Positions 46,893-58,925 of a stretch of DNA of 64,000 bases are shown here, one piece after another. The notes under the pieces were generated by a model, which saw only the letters and a program-made list of their open reading frames with translations, did not search any database and was not told the DNA's origin. A program made the position numbers and the translations under genes. Source of the DNA: Brasenia schreberi (Eukaryota; Streptophyta; Magnoliopsida; Nymphaeales; Cabombaceae); contig JAYKKT010000046.1 of assembly GCA_036023115.1 (NCBI GenBank), positions 4,285,001 through 4,349,000 on the forward strand, read 5' to 3'. Position 1 is the first letter of the stretch. Every line of letters starts with the position of its first letter.

Positions 46893-47320
46893 GAGGCGGG
46901 GTTGTTCAACACCCTTCCACGCGTGTGTGCTTCTTGCCTGTTCTTCACACGTGCCTCCAAGTAAGTGGGATCTTGTGGTAGCGAAAAATTTGACAATTTA
47001 TTTCCAATATTTATGGAAATTCCTTGTCTCAGTCATTATGATTTTGAATGAGAATCGTTTCGGTATGAGCCCAGTGGTACGAATTCTTTCAGATCAGTGC
47101 GTATAATTGAAAAAATATAACGAAAGAAACCCGCACAATATTCTTCTACAAATAATAGATTTTCATATTAAAACTACACCTATAGAACTGAGTCAGGCAT
47201 ATTTGATCATAGTTGAAATATCTGCTATTCAATCCGACTGATTATGGAATATGGCTCAATGAACCAATTTGGGTGTGGGTCAGGTTTATGAGACTATGCC
47301 TATGCATCTCACAAGTAGAC
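46893..47320. other. Upstream region of the carbonic anhydrase gene
   Basis: Promoter-proximal DNA for the - strand gene. I could not identify a secure TATA box or binding site. Confidence 0.35.
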
Positions 47321-47321
47321 A

Positions 47322-47580
47322 TGTCCGGTTTCGATCTGGCTCGGCGGGTTGAACTGCATGTAACCCGAAAGTGACAATCCAGAACTGTCGATTCCAAGTA
47401 CTTTTCAGGTTTCAGTTTTAAAGTTATCTTTTTTTCCGAAAGAAACTGGAACCAATTTGAAACTGGAGCCCACTTAAAACTGAAACCAACATTAAACCCA
47501 AAACTCATGGAACCAGACCCAGACCCAGACCCACAGGGAGTCATTTCAGCTCCAATTCAGGTTTTGGTGAACCACCGGTT
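47322..47580. mobile_element. Possible hAT-like MITE remnant
   Basis: It starts with TAGACATGTCCGGTTTCGAT, nearly the same left end as the MITE at 5815, and the interior has GAAACTGGAACC-type motifs and a CCGGTTTGGAGC end. A matching right terminus and target duplication were not found. Confidence 0.4.
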
Positions 47581-48114
47581 TGGAGCTGAAGGGCAGGCAT
47601 TGACAACAAACATTGAGCTGGCTGGGACACGAAACCAGTCGTCCAGCAGACACTGATTGTGAGTGTCAGAAGGAGAAATGAAAAGCTAAAAGCCGTAGTC
47701 TTTGATAGTTTATGTCGCAAAAATCCTTGAGTTCTTCATTTTTTAACTCGTATGTTGGCGCTTGCTGCATCTCATAATAGAATAACATGCTTGTACACAC
47801 ACATAATAATATATACTGAGAAAGAGAAAGAGTAATAAGCATCCCTCTTATATATTTGTTATATTTTTTAAACTAACAAGAAAGGAAAAGTATCTTTTAT
47901 GCTTGTATTGAGATTTTTTAGGATAGACAAAGGTAAAAGGTGGTATCTCTCTCTCTCTCTCTAATATGATAAGCATGCATACTCTCAACTATTTGATCAA
48001 GGCTACGTATTACTATTTTGATTTTAGTTTTAAAGATCTCAACTGTAGATCTTAAATATTAAACAATTGAGATTTTTAAGGAGACTTGAGGACGAACGAA
48101 TATGCATATGCACT

Positions 48115-48253
<139 letters not shown>

Positions 48254-48552
48254 GTACCCTCTCTCCTTTTGCAAGGCAGACCCAACGGGTGACGTGCTTA
48301 TCGACTTTGGGTGCATTTATTGTTTGCCACAAGCGGTTGAGAAAGCGGTACATCCCCCCTTTCGCACGAATGTTAGAGAGGCAGCCCCACATTTTGTTTG
48401 CTTTATATGTTTCATTCTGAGGATTCAGTACCTGTTCACATTATTCTCTCATCTTTGGTTGATAAACTGGGATGACCAGATACACCTCCTCTATATCAAT
48501 CTTTGAACCTCTTTGGTTGGGTTCGCCACCCCTTGAAGACTCCTGCTTCATA

Positions 48553-48760
48553 TGTTCATTATGTGGTCTGTTACATGGATTCTTTGTTTCTACACGGTCT
48601 TATCATGTGTCATGATAGCAATTAACTCAATATAAATTAGATCATTATTTATTATTTATTTTCAACAAGTCAACATCTTCCTCTTTTAACATTTTATAAT
48701 TAGTTTTTCATATCTTCTTAGAGGAGCATCTTTGAGTATCTTTTTATGTCATCCGTAATA
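48553..48760 (-). mobile_element. Diverged RTE LINE 3' fragment
   Basis: TTACATGGATTCTTTGTTTC, then the CTATCATATGCCATG-like, TCAACTCA, AGATCATT and TTAGTTTTTCATA segments, follow the same order as the LINE 3' end at 15840-16010 (- strand), with many substitutions and small deletions. Confidence 0.65.
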
Positions 48761-49570
48761 ATAGTCTCAAGAAAATAGGTCTAGGCTGGAATGGTATCGA
48801 TCCATGGGCACGGTTGGAGCCAAACCCGTTATGGTCAGGGTCTGCTAATACTGAATAAACTGATCCATCATTTTGGTTTACCAATGATTTTGGCATATAT
48901 GGAGCTAGAAGTGGCCGGTTTGGACACCGTTTGGTAGGTTGAATCGAAACTCGAAATGCCTCTGAAACATCTCTAAAGGACGCACACTAATTTGGTTCAA
49001 ACCGAAATGGCTCAATCTGAGGGTAAAGCTCTCCCAACACTGATTTGCTCCATTCTCAAAATTCGAACTCAAGACCTTGGCTCTAATTTTTTCAATTAAA
49101 TGGTTTATATGACATAATATCAAAGCACAAAGACCACTAACGGTATATCAAACCAACCTCTTAGTGTGGGTAAGGCCTGGTTTTGGTTTGACGTTATATA
49201 TTTTTCTTTTGGTTTTAACGGTGGCCGGAGCCGTGTATCCACCAGGAGTCGAACAACTGCAGCGGCGATAACTTCCAATGCGCACTGCCAGAATCACCGG
49301 AATTTTTTAGTTATTATCGAAATACAAGAAACTACTTCTGTGATCATTTGTAAAAGTAGGCCTCTATTGAGAAAAATCAACACAAAGAATGATTCATAAA
49401 TAGCCAAGAGAGAGAGACCAGTGTGTTGACTGCCTAGTGTTGACTCGTTCAAGCTCTGCACCAAGCCGAGTCGCCCATCAACGTTGCCAGCCGTTGGACG
49501 TTAAGATCCTAACGTCTCGGGAACTCTCCGCCTCACTGCGGAATGTCCACAGGGGTTACCTACGTTATTT
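48761..49570. other. Intergenic, nothing recognised
   Basis: Contains CCGGTTTGGA-type motifs (48915-48995) similar to the MITE interiors. No gene. Confidence 0.4.
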
Positions 49571-49574
49571 GAGA

Positions 49575-49930
49575 TGAGGTCAATGAAATGGCCATTCTCG
49601 GCTCGGGTAACGGCTGGACTGAAGAGAGACCGGATATGTAATGGACAGTCGTTACCGAAAAATCCAGTAACGGTCATCCGTTACCACTCCCAGATGAGAG
49701 AAGCCACGAGAGGAGAAAGCCGGACGACGGGGGAGCGGGTGCCTATAAAAAGGCAGTCACTTACAAGGTGAAACACAGTTTTTAACAGATTAAGAGATAC
49801 ACAGATTCACCGATTCACAGTCGTCTGAGAAAACCCTCGTGTGCAAACCTCGCGACATCAACATCCGTTGCGCTCACTGAAACTCCGGCGACCCAGAAGA
49901 CAGAAAGGTAAGAGCCGGAAATCTCCTACA
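49575..49930 (+). repeat. 5' LTR of the Copia element
   Basis: From TGAGGTCAATGAAATGG to CTCCTACA. U3 has repeated GTAACGG/CCGTTAC blocks in both orientations. A TATA-like CTATAAAAAG lies at 49743-49752. The start is uncertain by about 10 bp because the first bases differ from the 3' LTR (TGTTACAATGAAATGG). Confidence 0.85.
49743..49752 (+). promoter_or_regulatory. TATA-like box in the 5' LTR
   Basis: CTATAAAAAG is identical in both LTRs (second copy at 55211-55220). It lies in the best-conserved part of the LTR, fitting the U3/R boundary promoter. Confidence 0.65.
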
Positions 49931-49931
49931 G

Positions 49932-49944
49932 TGGTATCAGGGCC
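49932..49944 (+). other. Primer binding site of the Copia element
   Basis: TGGTATCAGGGCC begins one base after the 5' LTR and nearly matches the complement of the initiator tRNA-Met 3' end. Confidence 0.85.
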
Positions 49945-50019
49945 TGGTTCCCTGCAAAAAAAAAAAAAACAGAGAGAAGAGGGTTAGAATTTTTTTTTTT
50001 TTAGAAATAGAGAGAGAAG

Positions 50020-50170
50020 TCGGCGGTTGGACAGGCAAAGCCAGAAGCAGGCCGGCGGAAAGCCCCAAAGATAAAGCCAGAGGCAAGCCGGCGGAAAGCC
50101 CTAAAGGCAAACTAGCGGAAAGCCCCAAACGCAAAACCAGAGGAAAGCCCCAAAAGGCAAAAATCCGGCA
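50020..50170 (+). repeat. Minisatellite in the Copia leader
   Basis: Imperfect ~33-bp repeats of the type GCCGGCGGAAAGCCCCAAAG plus AGCCAGAGGCAA, about four units, between the primer site and gag. Confidence 0.75.
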
Positions 50171-50961
50171 AGCCAGAAAAAGCCCGAAGGCGAGACAGAA
50201 ACAGCAAGCGACGAACAGCAGCCGGTTGGAGTGCTTGGAAGAAGAAGAACCCGACAGCCGACAGCCGATGCCGACAGTCGGCCATTGGCCGAACCTCTCT
50301 CTCTATGAAAAAATCCACATTTGTAAAGCTTTTTTATTTTTCGTTTTTATAACGATATAAAAAAAAAACCCGCAGTTTTCAGAAAACCGCGACGGGGAAA
50401 ACTAGTGGTTTTCAAAACCACCATCGGTTTCCCGAAAACCACCTCGGGTTTTGAGAGAGAAAGACAGAACTGCCCCCGTCGTTTTCTAATTATTACGAAA
50501 TTGCCATTGTAAAAGGACAAGTTTACCCTTGGTCATTTTTGAAAATTACAAAAATACCGGGGGCTGTTAATTTACGGTTTTATCCAACCCGGTTTGGAAA
50601 ATATCGTTTTTGCCATTCAATCAAAAGACAAGTTTACCCATATTCCTTTTTAAAAAATTACAAATTCATCTTGAGAGTTAAAATTATGATTTTAACCCCG
50701 ATCAGTTACGAATTTTACAAGAATACCAAATAGTGATTTTACGAGTTTGTCCTTGTGATTTTTTTAAAAAAATACAAAAAGGGACAAATAAGTAAAATTA
50801 CAGATTTATCCTTTGGTATTCGTTTAAGGGTTTAGAGGTAGAAAAACCCTTAGAAAAATTATTAATTCTGCATCAAGTTAACGTGTTTCTTGCTATGTGT
50901 TTTTTCCTTTGTTTTCTTTAGAAAGAAAAAGACCGCTTGCTTAGTATTTTGCTAAACAAAA

Positions 50962-51585
50962 ATGAGTTCTAGGATATATGTATCCGAACTGGCAAAAACA
51001 GAAAAACTAAACGGTCTGAACTTCCAGATATGGAAGAAAAGAATCCCGTTAGCTCTAACACTACAAGGTGTAGAGTATGTGTTAAAGGAAATAGTGCGTC
51101 CTCCACCACCAAACGCAAATCAACAACAGTTAGAAATGTATAAAACATTTTTAAAAGACGATACCATAGCAAGAACTGTAATGTTAACTTATATGGAGGA
51201 TGACCTGAGTAGAGTCTTTAAAGAATTTGAGACTGCGAAAGAGCTGTTTGACTCGTTAACAGCTAAGTATGATACAACTGCAAAGTTGCATATGCAGTTG
51301 CTACTACAAAAATACAACTCCTTTAGAATAAAAGAAGGAGAAAATGTAGTAGAATATATAAATCATATGCTGGTAATGGCTAGGGATTTAGCTGTAGCAA
51401 AATCAGTCATCCCCGAACCAATGCAGATATCAACTATAATGAACAGTCTACCTCCATCATGGAATGTGGTCACCACTGCCTTAAGGTTAGGGCCTGAAAT
51501 CAACCTTTCGGAATTGTCCTTAAAGCTAGTAATTGAGCAAGAACACATGCTCAAAAACAAAAGGAAAAAACTGCTAGCAGTCTAG
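50962..51585 (+). pseudogene. Copia gag (UBN2-like), truncated by stops
   Basis: 207 residues of a Copia Gag polyprotein: LNGLNFQIWKKRIPLALTL at the start, LFDSLTAKYD and the LPPSWNVVTTAL helix region. The frame stops at TAG 51583-51585 but continues in the same frame through a lysine-rich linker to a CCHC zinc knuckle (CFNCGKMRHYKRDC, about 51709-51750) and then TAA at 51757. Both stops could arise from CAG or CAA by C-to-T change. Confidence 0.88.
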
Positions 51586-54500
51586 GATGAGTTGGTATCT
51601 AGCTCCAAATCCAACCAAAAAAAGAAACCAAATAAAAAGTTTGGCAAGAATAACAAGAAAGGCGGTCAAGCTTTTAAGAAATCACAAGAAACCGCTTCTC
51701 GGATCAAGTGCTTCAACTGTGGAAAGATGAGGCACTACAAGAGGGACTGCCACAACTAAAAATGTAGAGGAAACAACCCACAACGCGGACAATCGGAGAA
51801 GCAGGACATAATCTGTGTAATTTCAGAATGCCTGTACTTGGACCGCCCAATTACAGGTTGGTGGATAGACTCCGGAGCTACAAGACACATCTCAAAAACC
51901 AAGGAAGGGCCAATTGATCTAAAGGAATATCAACCCGGAGAACATCGTGTGTACATGGGAAACAATATTTTTTTCGATGTTTTGGGTATTGGATCCTTTA
52001 GGATATTTGTACAAGGCAAATCAATTGTACTGACCGATGTGTTAATTGTGCCATCTATAAGACGCAATATGGTCTTCGTCCCTGCCTTAGTAAAGAAAGG
52101 TTTTGAAGTTAGGTTTGTACCTAACAAGGTGACTATGGGAAAACATGGGAGAATCTTGTTCTCAAGAGAATTTGATGTAGAACATGAACTGTTCAAGTTA
52201 TCTGATAATGAAAATCATCAATCTTCTGTTTATATTGAAAGTGTCTTTTCTATTGATGTGAATATGTGGCATAAATGCCTAGGGCATATAAGTCTGGAAA
52301 AGTTGAGAAAATTATCCAACTTTGACTTATTACCCGAATTTGAGAAAAAGACTTTTAATAAATGTGAAGCTTACATACAAGGAAAAATGATAAGGAAAGT
52401 CTTTCCCAAGGAAACAAAAAGGGCAACAACCCTGTTAGAGATTATTTACACAGATTTATGTGGATCTTTCAGAGTAAAGACACATTGAGGAAAGGGTTAC
52501 TTTATAACCTTTATCAATGATTACTCTAGATATATGTATATATATCTTTTAGCACCTAAATCAGAGGCACTTGAAGCATTTAAAGAATACAAACAAGAAG
52601 TGAAAAATCAATTAGGGCAAACTATCAAAGTTTTGAGATCAGACAGAGGAGGTGAGTATACCTTAGCAGAATTTTTTAGAATTCTGTAAAGACTTTCGTA
52701 TTACTAAATAAAATACAATGCCTAGAACACCTCAACAAAATGGTGTAGCTGAAAGATACAATAGAACCCTATTGAATATGATAAGGTATATGATTATTGA
52801 TGCCTCTCTACCAAGGGTCTTTTGGGGAGAAGCGGTAAGCACAACTGTTTACGTGCTCAACAGAGTACCATGTAAAGCTGTGTTCACTACACTATATGAG
52901 ATGTGGTTTGAGAGAAAACCCAACCTAGGTCATCTTAGGAGATGGGGATTAATTGCACATGTCAAGATCCTTGAACAGTTTAGAGATAAACTAGACAGTA
53001 GGTCCTTGAGGTATATATTTATTAGATATCCAAAAGGTTCAAAAGGATATCGGTTCTATCATTAGGACCAAGGACTCATTGAAAGCAGAGATGTTGAATT
53101 CTTAGAAGATTCTAAGAATGACATCCTGGAAAACAATGAAGAGTATGTTGATGATTTGGTAGATTTTGACCAATCATCTTTTGAGCCCATAGAAGAACTT
53201 CCTGAAACTACCGATACCTTAATTGGACATAAGAGGCCAAGAGCCTCTCCATCCTATTTAAAGGATTATCACACTTATCTTTCAGAAGAAGTGTGTAATT
53301 CGGTAGATTTAGATGAATTGACTGATAACTTGACTTATCAGCAAGCAATGAATTCATCAGAAGTAACAGACTGGGAGAAAGCCGTGGATGAGGAAATTGA
53401 ATCCATTGAGAAAAACCAAGTCTGGAAATTGACTGATTTGCCAAAAGGAAGAAAAGCTATAGGCTGTAAATAGGTTCTGAAAAAAAAATATAAGGTCGAT
53501 GGTACAATTGACAAATTTAAAGCGAGGTTGATTGCAAAGGGTTTTTCGCAAAAGGAAGGGATAGACTATGTTGAGACATATTCCCTAGTTGCAAAATTTG
53601 CATCCATACGTATAATCCTGGCAATATCTACATACTATGATTTGAATTTACATCAGTTAGATGTAAAGACCGCCTTTCTAAAAGGTGATTTAGAAGAAAT
53701 CATATACATACAACAACCCGAAGGATTTGTGATTGAAGGCCAAGAAGATAAAGTGTATAGGTTTGAAAAAATCCTTATATGGCCTAAAACAGTCACCTCG
53801 ACAATGGTATTTGACTTTTCAAAATGTCATTATAGAACTTGAGTTTGTGGCTAACAAACTTGATCATTGTGTTTATGTTTAGAAAAGTGGGAGCCACTTT
53901 GTTATCTTATCTTTGTATGTCGATGACATATTGTTGACTGGAAATGACAATGAAATGATTGTCAAAACCAAGTCATGGTTGAACTCCAAGTTCGAAATGA
54001 AAGATATGGGAGAAGCATCCTATATCCTGGGTATAAAGATCTCTCGAGATAGAGGATCTAGACTCTTATGCCTGAGTCAAGAGAGATATATAGACTATAT
54101 CCTCAAGAAGTTCAAAATGGGTGAATGCAAGTCTGCAGATACACCTGTTACAAAAGGGGTGAAACTAAGTAAGGCTGATTGTCCCAGTGAAGGAGACGAT
54201 AAGTCTAATGTTCCTTATGCTCAAGCTGTTTGCAGCTTGATGTATGTTATATTGTGTACAAGACCTGATATCAGCTTTGTTGTTGGTCTTGTCAGTAGAT
54301 ATCAAGGTAATCCATGTTGGCAGCATTGGATAGCTGTAAAAAGGATTCTAAGATATCTGAAAGGAACAAAGGACTTGAAACTATGTTTTCAAGCAAATGA
54401 ATTAGAAGTGGTAGGATACTCAGACACTGACTTTGTTGGGAGCAAAGATGACAGCAAATCAACCTTAGGACAAATATTCTTATTTAGAGGTGGTGCTGCT

Positions 54501-54884
54501 TTTTGGGCATGTAAGAAACAGGGTTGTGTAGCATTGCATACACAGGAAGCTGAGTATATTGCTTGTTGTATGGCTGCAACAAGTGCTGTCTGGATAAGCC
54601 GCTTCATACATGATTTGAAGCTGAAAATAACAGATGAACCGGTGGTTATCTATTACGATAATAATGCAGCAATTACTCTTATTAAGAGTGGAGCAGATTG
54701 TTCAAAAAGAAAGTATATAATGGTAAAATACTACTATGTTCATGATATGGTTATGAGAAAGGAAATATCCATCTCATACATGCCAACAGAAGACATGTTG
54801 ACAGACTCCTTAACCAAAGGCATAACGAAAGAACTCTTCTCAAAACATGTTAGAAACATGGGTTTGAGATATGTTGTTGTATAG
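51586..54884 (+). pseudogene. Copia pol polyprotein, broken
   Basis: Protease WWIDSGATRHIS (about 51860), GAG-pre-integrase with MWHKCLGHISLEKLRKL (52264-52314), integrase core continuing past a TGA at 52486 into FITFINDYSRYMY and VLRSDRGGEY, then TPQQNGVAERYNRT (from 52730). RT: KARLIAKGFSQKEG, QLDVKTAFLKGDLEEIIY (53528-53842), the YVDDILL motif (53913 on), and RNase H with AEYIACCMAATSAVW and YYDNNAAITL up to 54884. Several nonsense codons and frameshifts interrupt it (TGA 52486, around 52688, TAG near 53471, near 53790-53880). Confidence 0.9.
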
Positions 54885-55047
54885 GTAAATAACCATACAA
54901 CGGGTGATTTGTTGTGTAGGGAAATAACCACACAACAGGTTCTGATTGCAATAGTAATTAGGGATCGACATAACTAGGGAAAACCCCGGAAAAGTTAGAG
55001 GAAAACTAGTATGTCGATACACTTGGCTCGAATGGCCAAGTGGAAGA

Positions 55048-55398
55048 TGTTACAATGAAATGGTCATTCTCGACTCGGGTAACGGCTGGAGGAGAGGCCG
55101 AATATATAACGGACAGCCGTTACCGGAAAATCTGGTAATGGCCATCCGTTACCACTCCCAAACGAGGGAAGCCACGAGAGGAGAAAGCCAGACGATGGGG
55201 GAGTGGGTGCCTATAAAAAGGCAGTCACTTACAAGGTGAAACACAGTTTTTAACAGATTAAGAGATACACAGATTCACCGATTCACAGTCGCCTGAGAAA
55301 ACCTTCGTGTGGAAACCTCGCGACATCAACATCCGCTGCGCTCACTGAAACTCCGACGACCCAGAAGACAGAAAGGTAAGAGCCGAAAATCTCCTACA
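55048..55398 (+). repeat. 3' LTR of the Copia element
   Basis: From TGTTACAATGAAATGGTC to CTCCTACA, directly after the polypurine tract. The last 190 bp are nearly identical to the 5' LTR; U3 is more diverged and lacks about 4 bp. Confidence 0.9.
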
Positions 55399-55399
55399 A

Positions 55400-56501
55400 T
55401 CATTACCATTTTCACTACTCTAATTTACAAGCCACAAACACATTTAGATTTATATGATCATCATCTTCCATATCAGGCCCATCGATCTTTTGTATGGTTC
55501 TAATGTAAATTTACTAAGGTTGTGTTTAAATTCGAGTGCTTTTGATAAAGTAGAAAGAGAACTTAGATCACCTAATTTAGATTCTCATTGTTGAATTCTG
55601 TTTATATAATAACAAAAAGAATTCTTGATCTTCCAAGTACCACTCACTGGTAAAGTAGGAACTCAGGTTTCGCTTGAAGTGCAATTAATCAAGTTTTCAA
55701 TTGGTTTTTAAGTAACAAATTATACTTCGGACTATCTAAAATCGTCCGATAATTGATGCGAAAAGCAGTCGGAAATGATTGGGATCGAACCTGTGGCATA
55801 CTGCCGTATATGCAAGAAGAATTGAATTCTTCGACAACTCTTAGAATCGGGAGTTCTCGCTCACAAATCTGTTCTTGAGAATTTATCAAAAGATACTGAA
55901 AACAATTTCTCGGGATCGGGAGAGAGATGTGAAACTAACCATGAAAAAGGAGCCAAACACTTGGATCACCTGCACCTTCTTTCTTCTCGAACCAAATGAG
56001 AAAGCAATCATTGATTTACCAGCAAAAAAGAGAACAAGAATTGATAGCGATGATGATCAAAGAGGAAAGATTATTGTTGAATCAAGCTTGTGGTTGCCGC
56101 TACAAAAGCAAAATGCATTATGGAAAGCTTGTGGAATCATCTAAGCCCCCTCTTCGTTCGTTGCTATCGCCATCAATAGCCAGATGTCCGGTTGAAGCTA
56201 TTCTTCCCACATCATCGGATGTCAAAGAGGTCAGCGTCGACGGCTATTGTGACCATCGTACTTAAGTCGCATCTAAATCCACCGGACCAGATCCTTTAAC
56301 TCATGTTATGAATGTTTATGGAAAGAGAACCCCGCTCTTTACAAGGACTTGTTTCGAAATGAACGGATTCGAGAAGTGAAAACGGAAAACAGGAGAGCAA
56401 AGAAAATTTAACAACTCTCCGTACCGCCAACCCCTCTCTCTATTGGTTTTAGAAAGTTTAGGTTCCTCCAAGCCATAATTTGCTTGGATTCATGTTGTTT
56501 G
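55400..56501. other. Intergenic, nothing secure
   Basis: A perfect box B-like GGTTCGATCCC on the - strand (near 55786-55796) suggests a decayed SINE or tRNA-like piece at about 55740-55860, but no box A is recognisable. The open frames at 55875-56265 match nothing I know. Confidence 0.35.
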
Positions 56502-56664
56502 TGAAGCCGACTGATGCTTGGTCTTTGCGGTGGTTTCTATCTGACTTCTTTTGTTCCTGTATGATTTGGAGCGAAAATACTTTTAGAATGGTGTTTGAGG
56601 TTTCTTCGTAGCGGCCTTCCTAAGGATACAATGTTTATTTAGTTGTTTTTCACTTTATATCACC
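56502..56664 (-). repeat. Partial second copy of an LTR segment
   Basis: GAAGCCGACTGATGCTT... through TTTTAGAATGGTGTTTGAGG to CAGTTGTTTTTCACTTT-like text repeats at 56906-57070, offset by about 404 bp, with roughly 15-20% differences. Confidence 0.75.
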
Positions 56665-56888
56665 ATGCTTGGGCTGCGGTTTTCTGCCTGTACTACGATT
56701 TTCCTTGCATTTAATGGTTTCTGTTGATATATGGCCTTTGCCTTTTACGGTTTTCCCTTTCTTCTTCTCTCTTTGTGTTTTTTTTTTCTTTTTTCCTCCT
56801 CTTTCTCTTTCGTTAACAAAAAGCGTACTTTTTAACTTCATTTTTTTTTTGCAGGGTCTCCGACCTTTGACGACGGCTCTGATACTAG

Positions 56889-57272
56889 TGATGACCGGAT
56901 CCCTTGAAGCCGACTGATGCTTCATCTTTCCGGTTGTTGGTGTCCGACTTCTTCTGTCCCCGTCTGATCTGCGGTGGAAATATTTTTAGAATGGTGTTTG
57001 AGGTTTCATCACAACGGCCTTTCCAAGGAAACGATGTATATTCAGTTGTTTTTCACTTTGTATACGCACTGCTCTTTATTTCTTAGCTTTTACGCAGGGT
57101 TTCTCTTTTCTGAGCAGTTATATCCGGACTGTTATTGGAAAATCTGGTAACGGTCCGACGGTTATAGTTTTAGCCCTAATGGTAACTCCTCTTCGAGTAA
57201 CGATCTGGATGATCAGTGCAGCTGTTACCCGACTGAGTTGTCGAGAATGACCACTCTAATATATGTAACAGT
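56889..57272 (-). repeat. LTR remnant related to the Copia LTR, reverse orientation
   Basis: Read on the - strand it starts TGTTACATATATTAGAGTGG then TCATTCTCGAC...GGGTAACAGCTG and later ACCGTTACCAGATTTTCC. This is the same arrangement as U3 of the LTR at 55048 (TGTTACAATGAAATGG, TCATTCTCGACTCGGGTAACGGCTG, CCGTTACCGGAAAATC). It ends ...TCATCA and is followed at once by a primer-site match, TAGTATCAGAGCC (56875-56887), so this is a 5' LTR plus leader of a - strand element. Confidence 0.75.
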
Positions 57273-57279
57273 TTGTGTT

Positions 57280-58920
57280 GTACTATTTGATCAATTTTTT
57301 TGTGTTTATAAAGGAAAATTAGTTTTCAATGGGCAAGATTCGGACTTCTCTCTAATGAATCTCGGCATGAAAGAACATGGTAGGATCTAATCTTCCCGCC
57401 CCCGCCCCCTTTGGATCTCCACCGGAATCCATGAGAAATGCAGAGACAAAGACGAGGGTGGAATTGTGAAATGGGATGGAAATGGGACTTTGAACCCAAA
57501 CCCTTCCCCGCCCTATGAACATTCCTAACTCATGTGGTTGGATCCATATTGGAGAATTGGTTCTTGCCAGAGTTATCTGGAAGTCGGGTTTGAGTGAGGG
57601 TCCTGTCCTGCCGTCGGTTACTGTTTCCGTTTGGTTTCAGTTTTATTCGAAATTTGATGAAGTAAAGATGAGATTTTAAAACTAAGTACGGTGACAGAGG
57701 CGGATCGGGGACGGGTACATAAATACTCAGCCTCTCAATTTTGTATTTGGTACCTGCCCTGCCCCTTGCGAGTATGAGTATGGGACATTTTTGCGGGTAA
57801 CAGGTCAGGTAGGGGTGCATATTCCCCAATTTCAACTACAAGAAATTTTAAAAGTAAAACTATTTTAACTGCCAAAATTCAAATGATTGAAAAGTTTTAA
57901 GATTAGAAAGCTAAAAATTCTTTAATATTTTACAATTCAATATCATTTTCATGCAAACGCAAAGACACATATACATGCACACATACGTATAGATATATGG
58001 TATACAGATATGGACGCCTACTTCTTATCCTGTACCCTCTCCTTGCTCCGTCGAACCAACTTGATTAATCTCCATGTCGAACTGGAACTCATTCAAACTG
58101 GGTATTCTCTGACCAATTAGGTTCGGGTTAGACCCGGGTCCCATGGGTCGAGCCAATATTCCCGTTCTGATAACCAGAACTCAACTGTGGGGGGTCCCTG
58201 GTGTCGGTTCTGATTCCCGGAATTTTGATTTGTGCCGATTTCAGGGCAGTTCGCTTCCAGTTTAACCCACCGCACTGGATCTAAACTGGCTACCTCCACG
58301 CTAAAATAGGCCAAAGAATGCATCGTTTTGATGCACCATTTCGTGAATCAATTGCATGGATCTTTATATGGTTGGTGCTCAACATGCATACGGTTGCTGC
58401 TCAATATCCTGTTTTCAGGTTAGATCTTTTGCCTTACTTACTCAACTACATTTATTTGTAATAAGCTTATGAATTATAACTGGGATTGTTAGAATACTTC
58501 TGCACTAGTGATTTTTATCACTGACGTTGCTCACTCATGTCTCAAAGATATTATATTTTTTCAAAGTATTTTAAAAATTCTTTTGTCATAAAAAAGCAAC
58601 ATGTGATCATGCCTGAAGTAGAAGGGGTCCGGCTTTCATGCATGACTGTCACTGTTTGGTACTTGGTGAACGTACAAAAATGCAGTTATATTATTTTCAG
58701 ATGTTTTAAACAATTAAAGGTTAAATGTATCATTTAACTTTACTGGGTTGTGGGAGACCCACTTTAGTACGAGGTAAGTCATTGCCTCATTTGAAATCTG
58801 AAAATTTCCTAGATTTGTCAATATATATAAAAAAGTACAATTTTTTTGTAAACATAAAATACAAATGTGTCCCTCTCGTAATACGAGTGCACCTAAACCC
58901 AAAATAATTCTTAGGTCTAC
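57280..58920. other. Intergenic, nothing recognised
   Basis: Two stretches rich in GGTTCGGGT / TGGGTCGGT-type motifs (57530-57830 and 58070-58300) resemble interiors of the GGTTCC-rich MITEs. No termini or gene were identified. Confidence 0.4.
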
Positions 58921-58925
58921 TGTTA

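Larger units (their letters stand above)
49575..55398 (+). mobile_element. Ty1/Copia retrotransposon with two LTRs, defective
   Basis: Order: 5' LTR (49575-49930), initiator-tRNA-Met primer site (49932-49944), leader, gag (50962-51585), pol with zinc knuckle, protease, integrase, RT and RNase H (51586-54884), polypurine tract AAGTGGAAGA (55038-55047), 3' LTR (55048-55398). Integrase precedes RT, as in Copia. By hand count the LTRs differ at about 25 of ~343 positions, almost all transitions. No matching 5-bp target duplication is visible (TGAGA before, ATCAT after), so the ends may have been altered. Confidence 0.9.
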
